DNA from: Stappia sp. TSB10P1A
GTDB lineage: Bacteria; Pseudomonadota; Alphaproteobacteria; Rhizobiales; Stappiaceae
Direction of reading: 5' to 3'
Assembly: GCF_900185725.1 (NCBI RefSeq)
Contig: NZ_FYAU01000024.1
Span: 186,001 to 250,000, forward strand
Length of the DNA: 64,000 nucleotides
Each line of letters starts with the position of its first letter. Position 1 is the stretch's first letter. The position numbers and the translations under genes are program-made. This document shows positions 45,046 through 53,660 of this stretch, in pieces. The notes under the pieces were generated by a model that made no database searches, was not told where the DNA came from, and saw only the letters and a list, made by a program, of their open reading frames with translations.

Positions 45046-45259
45046 ATGGTTGCGAACCCTTCGCCATATGCGGAGGGGGGCGGCATCCCTCCTAGATCTG
45101 ATCGAGGCCAAAGTTCGGTCGGCTGATCATCGAATAACGAACTCCGACGGATTGTGGTGCGCCACAAGCCGGTGGTTGTGCGTTTTCTCCATGGACGGGC
45201 GCCGCCGTGCGCGACGCCCCCGGCTTCTGGCCGCAACTGCGCAGGAGTAGCATAGGCGT

Positions 45260-45838
45260 ATGGCAACAACGATGAAGAAAACCGCGCAGAGACAAGGTTT
45301 CAAGACTGGCGAATTCATTGTCTATCCCGCCCATGGCGTTGGACAGATCACCGCCATCGAGGAACAGAACGTCGCGGGATATGCGCTTGAGCTTCTGGTG
45401 ATCAACTTCGAACAGGATAAGATGACGCTGCGTGTTCCGGTCGCCAAGATCGCGACCGTCGGCATGCGCAAGCTGGCGGATGCCACAGCGGTAAAGAAGG
45501 CGCTGGAGACCGTGCGCGGCCGTCCGCGTGTCAAGCGCACCATGTGGAGCCGCCGCGCGCAGGAATACGAAGCGAAGATCAATTCCGGCGACCTGATTGC
45601 CATCGCCGAGGTGGTCCGCGATCTCTACCGGTCCGAGAGTCAGCCGGAGCAGTCCTACTCGGAGCGGCAGCTCTACGAGGCGGCTCTCGACCGCATGTCG
45701 CGTGAAATCGCCGCCGTCAACAAGTGCTCCGACACCGAGGCGATCCGCCAGATCGAACAGAATCTCGCCAAGTCGACCAGCCGAAAGGCGGCCGCCGCGA
45801 CCGAAGACGAGGACGGGGAACAGACCGAAGCCGCATGA
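45260..45838 (+). CDS. carD: CarD-family transcriptional regulator
   Basis: The 192-residue protein binds the beta subunit of RNA polymerase through its N-terminal RID domain and stabilises open promoter complexes, affecting rRNA and stress genes. FKTGEFIVYPAHGVGQITAI (about 14-33) begins the RID, and TMWSRRAQEYEAKINSGDLI starts the helical DNA-binding domain. The C-terminal 20 residues are acidic and variable. AGGAG stands upstream of the ATG. It has its own terminator. Confidence 0.95.
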   Translation: MATTMKKTAQRQGFKTGEFIVYPAHGVGQITAIEEQNVAGYALELLVINFEQDKMTLRVPVAKIATVGMRKLADATAVKKALETVRGRPRVKRTMWSRRAQEYEAKINSGDLIAIAEVVRDLYRSESQPEQSYSERQLYEAALDRMSREIAAVNKCSDTEAIRQIEQNLAKSTSRKAAAATEDEDGEQTEAA

Positions 45839-45867
45839 ACGCGGCATCGGCCCGTCAGGACCTTCAA

Positions 45868-45904
45868 CGCCCGGCGCCACCAGCGCCGGGCGTTTTTCTT
45901 TTCG
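45868..45904 (+). terminator. Rho-independent terminator of carD
   Basis: CGCCCGGCGC (45868-45877) pairs with GCGCCGGGCG (45883-45892) around CACCA, then TTTTTCTTTTC. It begins 30 bases after the carD stop. Confidence 0.93.
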
Positions 45905-46194
45905 CTCAACGATTTGAACGGAATGCCACAGTGCCGCCCGATCAATCAGGTAAACTTATTGCGATCTGGATGAACTCCTATTGGTCCTGATCGTATGGAG
46001 GAGTCATGCTCGACCTTGAGCAGTGCTGCCATCCGGCCGACACGGGACGCGACACGCGCGGTCCCTCGGACTGAACCGAAAACACCCTGGCAGCGTATCG
46101 AAAACGAATGCAGACGAAGGCACCGGTCGTGGCGGCAGCCGCCCACCCGGTGCCGGGCCTCCCGAGGGGGGGCCGGGACGCGGAGGGACACACC

Positions 46195-47064
46195 GTGAGC
46201 TATCTTTCGGGCAACCGGCGTCAGATTGTCAGGGCCGCGATGAACGCGCCCTATCTCAGCCGCGAGGAAGAACAGCAACTCGCAATCGCATGGCGCGAGA
46301 AGAGCGACCAGGCTGCGCTCGACCGCCTGAGCCTGGCGCATATGCGCCTTGTCATCGCAGTGGCGGCGAAATACCGCAACTTCGGACTGTCGATGAGCGA
46401 CCTGATCCAGGAGGGCCATATCGGCCTGCTGGAGGCCGCCTCGCGCTTCGAGCCGGAGCGGGAGGTGCGCTTCTCCACCTATGCCACCTGGTGGATCCGC
46501 GCCTCGATCCAGGACTATATCCTGCGCAACTGGTCTATCGTCCGTGGCGGTACCTCGTCGACCCAGAAGGCGCTGTTCTTCAACCTGCGCCGTCTGCGGG
46601 CGAAACTGTCCAGCGGCACGACCCAGATCAGCGAGAACGAGCTGGTCGAGAAGATCGCCGAGACGATGGGCGTGAAGGTGCAGGACGTGGCGGCGATGAG
46701 CGCCCGCCTGTCCGGGCCGGACACCTCGCTGAACGCGCCCGTTCTGGAATCGGACGGTTCGGGCGCCGATCGGCAGGACTTCCTCGTCAGCGAGGATCCC
46801 CTGCCGGAGGAAACCGTCGGCGGCGTCATCGACACCGAGCGGCGCACGCGCTGGCTGGAAACCGCGCTCGGCGTGCTGAGCGAGCGGGAGCTGCGCATCG
46901 TCCGCGAGCGGCGTCTGAGCGAGGAAGGCGAGACGCTGGAGGCGCTCGGGCAGAAGCTCGGCATCTCCAAGGAGCGCGTACGCCAGATCGAGAGCCGCGC
47001 ACTCGACAAGCTCCGCGACGCGCTGCTCAAGGTCCAGCCGGACAAGCTCGCCTATTGCAGTTGA
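46195..47064 (+). CDS. rpoH2: RNA polymerase sigma-32-type factor (RpoH2-like)
   Basis: The 289-residue sigma factor directs RNA polymerase to stress promoters. Region 2 is intact (DLIQEGHIGLLEAASRFEPE, then RFSTYATWWIRASIQDYILR with region 2.4), and region 4 ends in LGISKERVRQIESRALDKL. The body looks like the second, oxidative-stress-linked RpoH of rhizobia. I chose GTG at 46195 because GGAGGG lies 7 nt before it and the length fits the family. An ATG at 46108 would add 29 poorly conserved residues. It is not operonic; carD is beyond a terminator. The 45839-46194 gap holds the carD terminator and no other gene. Confidence 0.92.
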   Translation: MSYLSGNRRQIVRAAMNAPYLSREEEQQLAIAWREKSDQAALDRLSLAHMRLVIAVAAKYRNFGLSMSDLIQEGHIGLLEAASRFEPEREVRFSTYATWWIRASIQDYILRNWSIVRGGTSSTQKALFFNLRRLRAKLSSGTTQISENELVEKIAETMGVKVQDVAAMSARLSGPDTSLNAPVLESDGSGADRQDFLVSEDPLPEETVGGVIDTERRTRWLETALGVLSERELRIVRERRLSEEGETLEALGQKLGISKERVRQIESRALDKLRDALLKVQPDKLAYCS

Positions 47065-47213
47065 AGTCCCCGCGTCCGACGCGACGCCCCAGCCGAGCGC
47101 ACCCGCCGTCGCCCATCCTCTCGGGAAACATGGCGGCGGTTGCCCTTGTCCGTCGCGTGCAGTAGGAGGAACGACCGACAAGGCCGTTCTTCCGGCATCC
47201 GACAGGGACAAAC

Positions 47214-48293
47214 ATGACTGCACCCCGCGCGCTCATCACCGGCGTGACCGGCCAGGACGGCGCCTATCTCGCCCGTATCCTGCTCGAAAAGGGCTACGAG
47301 GTGCATGGGCTGAAGCGCCGCTCCTCCTCGTTCAATACCGGCCGGATCGACCCCCTGATCCAGGATCGCCATGAAGAAGGCGGCCGTTTCTTTCTCCATT
47401 ACGGCGACCTGACCGACAGTTCCTCGCTGATCCGCCTCGTCTCCGAGATCCAGCCGGTCGAGATCTACAATCTCGCGGCCCAGAGTCATGTCATGGTGAG
47501 CTTCGAGACGCCGGAATACACGGCGAATGCCGACGCGACCGGCGTTTTGCGCCTGCTGGAGGCCTTGCGCATCCTCGGCATGGAAAAATCCTGCCGCTTC
47601 TACCAGGCTTCGACCTCGGAGCTTTACGGCAAGGTCCGAGAGACCCCCCAGAGCGAAACGACGCCCTTCTACCCGCGCTCGCCCTATGCGGTAGCGAAGC
47701 TCTATGGCTACTGGATCACGGTGAACTACCGCGAGGCCTATGGCATCCACGCGAGCAACGGCATCCTCTTCAACCATGAGAGCCCGCTGCGCGGCGAGAC
47801 CTTCGTCACCCGCAAGATCACCCGCGCGGTCGCCGCCATCAAGCTCGGACTGCAGAAGCAGCTCTATCTCGGCAATCTCGATGCCCGCCGCGACTGGGGC
47901 CATGCCCGGGACTATGCCGAAGGCATGTGGCGCATCCTGCAGCAGCCCGAGCCCGACGACTACGTCCTGGCAACCGGCGAGACCCATACGGTCCGCGAAT
48001 TCGTCGAGCGCGCCTTCGCCCGCGTCGGCCGCGAGATCGTCTGGTCGGGCGAGGGCGTGGAAGAGACGGGCCGCGACCGGGCGAGCGGCGAGACGCTGGT
48101 CGCCATCGATCCCGCCTATTTCCGCCCGACCGAGGTCGACCTTCTGCTCGGCGACCCGACCAAGGCGCGCGAACGGCTCGGCTGGACCCACACGACCGGC
48201 TTTGCCGAACTGGTCGACGAGATGGTGGATGCGGATCTTGAGCTGCTGCGCGTCGAGCGCCATGCGCGCCGCGCCTATGGCCGCGAGGACTGA
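47214..48293 (+). CDS. gmd: GDP-mannose 4,6-dehydratase
   Basis: The 359-residue extended short-chain dehydrogenase converts GDP-mannose to GDP-4-keto-6-deoxymannose, the first step toward GDP-fucose. The cofactor site is [10 protein letters not shown] (10-19), with [13 protein letters not shown] for NADP. The active site is STSELYGKV and [15 protein letters not shown] (Y-x3-K). It heads an operon with fcl, 2 nt downstream. The product is probably used in surface polysaccharide, but no glycosyltransferase is present here. Confidence 0.96.
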   Translation: MTAPRALITGVTGQDGAYLARILLEKGYEVHGLKRRSSSFNTGRIDPLIQDRHEEGGRFFLHYGDLTDSSSLIRLVSEIQPVEIYNLAAQSHVMVSFETPEYTANADATGVLRLLEALRILGMEKSCRFYQASTSELYGKVRETPQSETTPFYPRSPYAVAKLYGYWITVNYREAYGIHASNGILFNHESPLRGETFVTRKITRAVAAIKLGLQKQLYLGNLDARRDWGHARDYAEGMWRILQQPEPDDYVLATGETHTVREFVERAFARVGREIVWSGEGVEETGRDRASGETLVAIDPAYFRPTEVDLLLGDPTKARERLGWTHTTGFAELVDEMVDADLELLRVERHARRAYGRED

Positions 48294-48295
48294 CG

Positions 48296-49276
48296 ATGAC
48301 CGCTGAGAGCAGCGCCGGCCCAGCGCGCCGGATCTTCGTCGCCGGCCATCGCGGCATGGTCGGCTCGGCGATCTGCCGCCGCCTTGCGCAGGAAAAGGCC
48401 GAGATCATCACCCGCACACGGGCGCAACTGGACCTGACCGACCAGCACGCCGTCGCGGAGTTCTTCGCCAGCGAACGACCGGATGCAGTGATCCTGGCGG
48501 CCGCGCGTGTCGGCGGCATTCTCGCCAATGACCGCCAACCGGTGGATTTCCTGCAGGACAACCTGCAGATCCAGACAAACGTGATCGCCGCAGCGGCCGA
48601 TCACGGCGTCCGCCGTCTCGTATTCCTCGGCTCGTCCTGCATCTATCCGAAATTCGCGGAGCAGCCGATCCGCGAGAATGCGCTGATGACAGGGCCGCTG
48701 GAGCCGACCAACCAGTGGTACGCCATCGCCAAGATCGCCGGCGTCTATCTGTGCCAGGCCTATCGCCGCCAGCACGGGCTTTCCTATGTCTCGGCGATGC
48801 CGACCAATCTCTATGGTCCGAACGACAATTTCGACCTCGCCACCAGCCACGTCTTGCCGGCGCTGATCCGCAAGGTCGTCGAGGCGCGGGCGGCCGGCGC
48901 CGAAGCGGTGGAGATTTGGGGCAGCGGCACGCCGCTGCGCGAGTTCATGCATGTCGACGATCTCGCCGACGCGATCGTCTTCCTGCTCGATGCCTATGAC
49001 GGCGACGAGCCAATCAATATCGGCTCGGGCCAGGAAATCTCAATTCGCGATCTCGCGACGCTGATCGCCCGCGAGGCCGGCTTCACCGGCGCCCTGCGCT
49101 TCGATGCAAGCAAGCCGGACGGCACGCCGCGCAAGCTGATGGAGTCCAGCCGGTTGCACGCGCTCGGCTGGCGCCCGCGCGTGGCGCTGGAGGACGGTAT
49201 CCGGCAGACGATCCGCTGGTATTTGGACAACCGCGCCGTTCTCGGCGCCGATGGCAGAACGGGCAGCACCCAATGA
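48296..49276 (+). CDS. fcl: GDP-L-fucose synthase
   Basis: The 326-residue enzyme epimerises and reduces GDP-4-keto-6-deoxymannose to GDP-L-fucose using NADPH. Motifs are VAGHRGMVGSAI (about 15-26), SSCIYPKFAEQPI with the active cysteine/serine region, and NQWYAIAKIAG with the catalytic tyrosine and lysine. FVEARAAGAEAVEIWGSG-type substrate loops are standard. It overlaps the following methyltransferase by 4 bp, indicating translational coupling. Confidence 0.96.
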   Translation: MTAESSAGPARRIFVAGHRGMVGSAICRRLAQEKAEIITRTRAQLDLTDQHAVAEFFASERPDAVILAAARVGGILANDRQPVDFLQDNLQIQTNVIAAAADHGVRRLVFLGSSCIYPKFAEQPIRENALMTGPLEPTNQWYAIAKIAGVYLCQAYRRQHGLSYVSAMPTNLYGPNDNFDLATSHVLPALIRKVVEARAAGAEAVEIWGSGTPLREFMHVDDLADAIVFLLDAYDGDEPINIGSGQEISIRDLATLIAREAGFTGALRFDASKPDGTPRKLMESSRLHALGWRPRVALEDGIRQTIRWYLDNRAVLGADGRTGSTQ

Positions 49277-49821
49277 AAATCGAGAAACTCCACCTCGGCT
49301 GCGGCGTGAAGCACATTCCCGGCTTCTACCATGTCGATGCGCTCGACTATCCGCATGTCGACCGCATCGGCCCGGTCGAGGATCTTGCCTTCATCGCCGA
49401 CGGCACCGTCGGGCTGATCTATGCCTGCCACGTGCTGGAGCATTTCGGCCGCAAGGAGTATCGCGACGTCCTCGCCGAATGGTGCCGGGTGCTGGCGCCG
49501 GGCGGCGTGCTGCGGATCGCCGTCCCGGATTTCCGTGCCGCCGCCGAACTCTATCTCGACCCCTCGAACGGCATCGCCCTGCCGCAGGTGCTGGGCTTGC
49601 TGGTCGGCGGCCAGCGCGATCAGTACGATTATCACAAGATGGTCTTCGACGAGGAAACCCTGTCGGCCGCGCTGATCGAGGTCGGCTTTACCTCCGTGCG
49701 CCGCTGGGACTGGCGCACGACCGAGCATAGCGGCCTCGACGACTACTCCCAGGCCTATCTGCCGCATATGGAGAAAGACACCGGTCGCCTCGTCAGCCTC
49801 AACCTGGAAGGCGTGAAGTAG
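49273..49821 (+). CDS. SAM-dependent methyltransferase-like protein of the GDP-fucose operon
   Basis: The 182-residue protein has a Rossmann methyltransferase core: KLHLGCGVKHIPGF (motif I), ACHVLEHF and CRVLAPGGVLRIAVPDF (motif post-I/IV). It is shorter than most family members and has a changed C-terminal part. Because its start overlaps fcl, a role with a fucose-containing glycan (for example O-methylation) is suggested, but this is inference. It ends 3 bp from the convergent carbonic anhydrase. Confidence 0.82.
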   Translation: MKIEKLHLGCGVKHIPGFYHVDALDYPHVDRIGPVEDLAFIADGTVGLIYACHVLEHFGRKEYRDVLAEWCRVLAPGGVLRIAVPDFRAAAELYLDPSNGIALPQVLGLLVGGQRDQYDYHKMVFDEETLSAALIEVGFTSVRRWDWRTTEHSGLDDYSQAYLPHMEKDTGRLVSLNLEGVK

Positions 49822-49824
49822 CCC

Positions 49825-50538
49825 TCAACCGCCGGGCACAAAGCCGGCGGCCAGGAAGGCCGGGGCGGCGACGAAACGCTCGCTCGCCGGATCGAGGATG
49901 CGCAACTCGCCCGATCCGATATCGAACCAGGCCCCGTGCAGGGACAGGCGCCCCTTTTCCTCGAGGATCCGTACGCAGGGAAAGCTGCGCAGGTTGACCA
50001 GCGACTGCCGGATGCCGGCATATTCCATGGCGAGTTGCGGATCCTCGTCGCGCTCCACCTTGAGGCAGCGGAACTCCGCCGCCGGCTCGAGCAGCGTCAT
50101 CCACTTGCCGATGAAATCGCCCGGCGACAGCGGCGTGGCATCCTGGTTGAGGAACGCCTTGACGCCGCCGCACTGGCAGTGGCCGAGCACCACGATATGG
50201 CGCACCTTCAGCGCCTGCACGGCGAATTCAAGCGCCGCGCTGGTCGAGTGGTAATCGTTGTCCGGCTCATAGGGCGGCACCAGATTGGCGACGTTGCGCA
50301 CCACGAAAAGCTCGCCCGGTCCGGCAGCGAAAATGCCTTCGGGCGCCACCCGGCTGTCGCAGCAGGAAATCACCATCACTTCCGGCTGCTGCCCGTAGAT
50401 CGCAAGGCGCTCGTAATCGGTGCGATGCGGCTTGTGGGAGTGCTCCCGATAGGCGCGATAGCCCGCCAGCAGTCCCCGCGGAAAGGTGGAAGGGGTCTCC
50501 GGCGCGCCGTTGCCGGCACCGGTCTGCTCATCCGCCAT
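49825..50538 (-). CDS. Beta-class carbonic anhydrase
   Basis: The 237-residue enzyme interconverts CO2 and bicarbonate. Zinc ligands are C60 in SCCDSR (59-63), H120 and C123 in GHCQCGG, with the D61-R63 dyad intact. It may supply bicarbonate to carboxylases such as pyruvate carboxylase. No signal peptide is present, so it is cytoplasmic. Start ATG at 50538 is preceded by a GAGGAACAG box. A single gene. Confidence 0.94.
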   Translation of the reverse strand: MADEQTGAGNGAPETPSTFPRGLLAGYRAYREHSHKPHRTDYERLAIYGQQPEVMVISCCDSRVAPEGIFAAGPGELFVVRNVANLVPPYEPDNDYHSTSAALEFAVQALKVRHIVVLGHCQCGGVKAFLNQDATPLSPGDFIGKWMTLLEPAAEFRCLKVERDEDPQLAMEYAGIRQSLVNLRSFPCVRILEEKGRLSLHGAWFDIGSGELRILDPASERFVAAPAFLAAGFVPGG

Positions 50539-50714
50539 GGTCTGTTCCTCTGCTTCGCGGCCTCCGAAAGCCGCCCCGGAGCGTTTGTCTAGTTAAGCCC
50601 TTGTGGCCGCGCCGGCAACCTGCTCGTGGCAGGCTAGCGCCCAAGGTCGGACTTGCACACCGGCCTGCCAGCCTGTCTTATTGCAGCGCAAAAGACGATC
50701 AGGGAGGCCGCGTC

Positions 50715-51767
50715 ATGAGCAAGACCAGTCCGGGCAACTTTTTCGAGGATTTCCGCGTCGGCCAGGTCCTGCGCCACGCAACCCCGCGCACGCTGACACA
50801 AGGGGATATCTCGCTCTACAACGCCCTCTACGGCACGCGCTTTGCCGTGCAATCCTCGGACGATTTCGCCCAGCGCGTCCGCTATCCAGAGGCACCGGTC
50901 GACGACCTGCTGGTCTTCCACATCGTCTTCGGCAAGACCGTGCCGGACATCTCGCTCAACGCGGTCGCCAATCTCGGCTATGCCGGTGGCCGGTTCCTTG
51001 CGCCCGTCTTCGCCGGCGACACCCTGTCCGCCGTCTCCGAGGTGATCGGCCTCAAGGAGAACTCGAACGGGCGCACCGGCGTCGTCTATGTCCGCTCCAC
51101 CGGCTACAATCAGGACGGCACCGAGGTGCTCGATTATGTTCGCTGGGTCATGGTGAACAAGCGCGATCCCGCCAGTCTCGCGCCCGAGACCATCGTGCCG
51201 AGCCTGCCGGACGCCATCGCGCCGGAAGCCCTCGGCGATGCCTGCCCGCTGATCGACGTCGAGGCCTGGGACGACGACCTGGCGGGCTCACCGCATCGCT
51301 TCGGCGACTATGCGGTCGGCGAGCGCATCGACCATGTGGACGGCATGACCGTCGAGGAGGCCGAGCACCAGATCCCCCCCCGCCTCTACCAGAACACCGC
51401 CCGCGTCCATTTCAACCAGTTCACCGAAGGCCAGGGCCGCTTCGGCCGACGACTGGTCTATGGCGGCCATGTGATCTCGCTCGCCCGCGCCCTGTCCTTC
51501 AACGGGCTGGGAAATGCCTTCCACATCGCCGGTATCAATGCCGGGCGCCATGTTGCGCCGCTGTTTGCCGGCAACACGGTCTTCGCCTGGTCGCAAGTCC
51601 TTGAGAAGGCCGACATTCCCGGCCGCCACGATGTCGGCGCCCTGCGCCTGCGGATGATCGCGACCAAGGACCGGCCGTGCCACGACTTCCCGTTGACCGG
51701 GCCGGACGGCGCCTATGACCCTGCCGTCATCCTCGACTTCGACATCTGGGTGCTGATGCCGCGCTGA
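50715..51767 (+). CDS. mch: Mesaconyl-CoA hydratase (MaoC family)
   Basis: The 350-residue double-hotdog enzyme closely matches mesaconyl-CoA (2-methylfumaryl-CoA) hydratase, which makes beta-methylmalyl-CoA in the ethylmalonyl-CoA pathway. It begins MSKTSPGNFFEDFRVGQVLR and has HATPRTLTQGDISLYNALYG, DDLLVFHIVFGKTVPDISLN and GLKENSNGRTGVVYVRSTGY. Such proteins pair two hotdog domains (about 1-165 and 190-340). An AGGGAGG box lies before the ATG at 50715. The other pathway genes (ccr, ecm, mcd) are not in this window, as is usual in Hyphomicrobiales. Confidence 0.9.
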   Translation: MSKTSPGNFFEDFRVGQVLRHATPRTLTQGDISLYNALYGTRFAVQSSDDFAQRVRYPEAPVDDLLVFHIVFGKTVPDISLNAVANLGYAGGRFLAPVFAGDTLSAVSEVIGLKENSNGRTGVVYVRSTGYNQDGTEVLDYVRWVMVNKRDPASLAPETIVPSLPDAIAPEALGDACPLIDVEAWDDDLAGSPHRFGDYAVGERIDHVDGMTVEEAEHQIPPRLYQNTARVHFNQFTEGQGRFGRRLVYGGHVISLARALSFNGLGNAFHIAGINAGRHVAPLFAGNTVFAWSQVLEKADIPGRHDVGALRLRMIATKDRPCHDFPLTGPDGAYDPAVILDFDIWVLMPR

Positions 51768-51789
51768 GCCTTGGCCGGCGGCACCACAC

Positions 51790-52725
51790 TCAGCGTTTCC
51801 TCGCCAGCGGGTGATGGCCTTCGACCAGGGCCGCCAACCGCTCGTCGAGCACATGCGTGTAGATCTGCGTCGTCGAGATGTCGGCATGGCCAAGCAACTG
51901 CTGCACGACGCGCAGGTCCGCGCCGTTCTGCAAAAGATGCGAGGCGAAGGCATGCCGCAGCACATGCGGTGAGAGCGCCAAAGGATCGAGTCCTGCCGAC
52001 ACCGCAAGGTCCTTCAGGTCGCGGGCGAAGGCTTGGCGGGTGAAATGCCCGCTCTCCCCATGCGAGGGAAACAGCCAGCGGCTGGCCGGATAGACCCCTT
52101 CCGCCCGCCGGCAGGCCACATAGGCGCGCATCGCCGCGCGCGCAGCCGGGCCGAGCGGCACCAGCCGCTCCTTGTTGCCCTTGCCGGTCACCGCGATCAA
52201 TCGCTCGTCGCGCAGGGCCGCCGACAGCGGCAGCGACACCAGCTCGGACACGCGCAGGCCTGTGGCATAGAGCACCTCGAGCAGCGCATGCAGGCGCAGT
52301 GTCCGCAGCCGTGCTGCCGAGGACAGGCCCTCGACCTCGCTCGCCTCCCGCGCGGCGGCCAGCAACCGGTCGACCTCCTCCTCGCCGAGCACCTTGGGCA
52401 GGGCGGCGCGGCGCTTGGGCGTCGCCACGGTGCGGGTCGGGTCGTCTGTGCGCAAGCCGTCGGAAAACAGATGCCGGTAGAACTGGCGCAGGGCCGACAG
52501 CCGTCGCGCCTGCGAACTGGCGGCAAAGCCGCGCCGGGTGAGATCGGAGAGATAGGCGGTGACGTCCTCGCGCGAGGCCGTAGCGGCCGCCGAGCGGCGC
52601 GCACCGAGAAACCCCGAGAAATCCTCAAGGTCGCGGCGATAGCTTTCCAGCGTGTTGGCCGCCGCGCCCCGTTCGGCCGACAGCATCTCCAGGAAGCCCT
52701 CGATCAGCAGCGCGTCGCTCGCCAT
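51790..52725 (-). CDS. xerD: Tyrosine recombinase XerD
   Basis: The 311-residue recombinase resolves chromosome dimers at dif with XerC. Catalytic residues are R158 (TGLRVSEL), K182 (GKGNKER), H254 and R257 ([10 protein letters not shown]), H280 and the nucleophile Y289 (TTQIYTHV). The N-terminal SAM-like DNA-binding domain is complete. It shows no sign of being a phage or island integrase: the neighbours are ordinary genes and there are no attachment repeats. The start ATG follows GGGAGGCGGG. Confidence 0.95.
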   Translation of the reverse strand: MASDALLIEGFLEMLSAERGAAANTLESYRRDLEDFSGFLGARRSAAATASREDVTAYLSDLTRRGFAASSQARRLSALRQFYRHLFSDGLRTDDPTRTVATPKRRAALPKVLGEEEVDRLLAAAREASEVEGLSSAARLRTLRLHALLEVLYATGLRVSELVSLPLSAALRDERLIAVTGKGNKERLVPLGPAARAAMRAYVACRRAEGVYPASRWLFPSHGESGHFTRQAFARDLKDLAVSAGLDPLALSPHVLRHAFASHLLQNGADLRVVQQLLGHADISTTQIYTHVLDERLAALVEGHHPLARKR

Positions 52726-52747
52726 CCCGCCTCCCGCTTCGGCCTCG

Positions 52748-52891
52748 CTAGCGCCCGAACCCGTCCATCCGCAGCCGCACCGTGATCTCGCGCGGTTCCG
52801 GTTCGACAAACGTGCCCAGCGCGAAGACCGTACCGGCGACCGCGCCGGTGAGAACCAGGAGAACGAACAGCAGTCGGGCGATCGTGGGCAT
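52748..52891 (-). CDS. Small single-pass membrane protein
   Basis: The 47-residue protein has one hydrophobic segment (residues 5-27, [20 protein letters not shown]), then a short polar end with [18 protein letters not shown]. It resembles small proteins found next to xerD in Hyphomicrobiales, as far as I recall. GGAGCC precedes the ATG at 52891. It sits 22 nt upstream of xerD and is probably cotranscribed. Too small for many gene finders; function unknown. Confidence 0.55.
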   Translation of the reverse strand: MPTIARLLFVLLVLTGAVAGTVFALGTFVEPEPREITVRLRMDGFGR

Positions 52892-53039
52892 GGGTGTCGA
52901 AAGGGCTCCGGAACCGCCAGTGGACGCATCCCTTATCGGCCAGTCGCCGGCCGTGATGCAAGTCGCCATCTGCATGCAGGCTTGACTATGCGGGCAGGAC
53001 AAGGGCAAAGCGATGGGTCAAAAGGGAGAGCGCCGTCAG

Positions 53040-53660
53040 ATGTCCGTCCTGCCGTATCTCGTCGAGGAAGAGCGTGCCGCCCGGCTTGTCAACGCGCTTG
53101 GAACGCGCTCGATCGTGCTTGTCGGCATCATGGGCTGCGGCAAGTCGAGCGTCGGCCGGCGCCTCGCCCAGACGCTGACGCTGCCCTTCGTCGACGCCGA
53201 CACGGAGATCGAGGCGGCCGCCAACCTGACCATTCCGGAGATCTTCGCCCAGCATGGCGAGGCCTATTTCCGGGCCGGCGAACAGCGCGTCATCTCCCGC
53301 CTGCTGAAGAACGGGCCGCAGATCCTTGCCACCGGCGGCGGCGCCTATATGAACGCGGAGACCCGTGCTGCGATCCGCGAAAACGGCCTGTCGATCTGGC
53401 TCAAGGCGGATTTTTCGCTGGTGATGAACCGGGTGCGCCGCAAGCCGAACCGGCCGCTGCTCAACGACCCCGACCCGGAAGCGGTCATGCGCCGGCTGCT
53501 GGCCGAGCGCGAGCCGGTCTACGCGCAGGCCGCCCTCACCGTCCAGTCGCGCGATGTGCCGCACGAAGCCGTCGTCGTCGATATCATCGCCGCGCTCGAG
53601 GATCATTTCGGCCTTGCGCCGGCGCTCAGCGAACAGACGCAAGGAGCCGAACGCCGATGA
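53040..53660 (+). CDS. aroK: Shikimate kinase
   Basis: The 206-residue enzyme phosphorylates shikimate in aromatic amino acid synthesis. Walker A is GIMGCGKSS (29-37). The shikimate site DADTEIE and GEAYFRAGE, and TGGGAYMN and LKADFSLV are in the usual order. I prefer ATG at 53040 (GGGAG box) over ATG at 53013. It overlaps aroB by 4 bp. It is divergent from xerD and its small neighbour. Confidence 0.94.
   Translation: MSVLPYLVEEERAARLVNALGTRSIVLVGIMGCGKSSVGRRLAQTLTLPFVDADTEIEAAANLTIPEIFAQHGEAYFRAGEQRVISRLLKNGPQILATGGGAYMNAETRAAIRENGLSIWLKADFSLVMNRVRRKPNRPLLNDPDPEAVMRRLLAEREPVYAQAALTVQSRDVPHEAVVVDIIAALEDHFGLAPALSEQTQGAERR

Noticed and set aside
45046-45124. Possible 26-codon leader peptide after the fdxA-carD terminator
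   Set aside because: It starts directly at the T-tract with no ribosome-binding site and has no run of regulatory codons, so a leader peptide is not supported.
51790-52725. XerD as an integrase of a mobile element
   Set aside because: All residues and neighbours fit the chromosomal XerD; no direct repeats, tRNA or phage genes are near.
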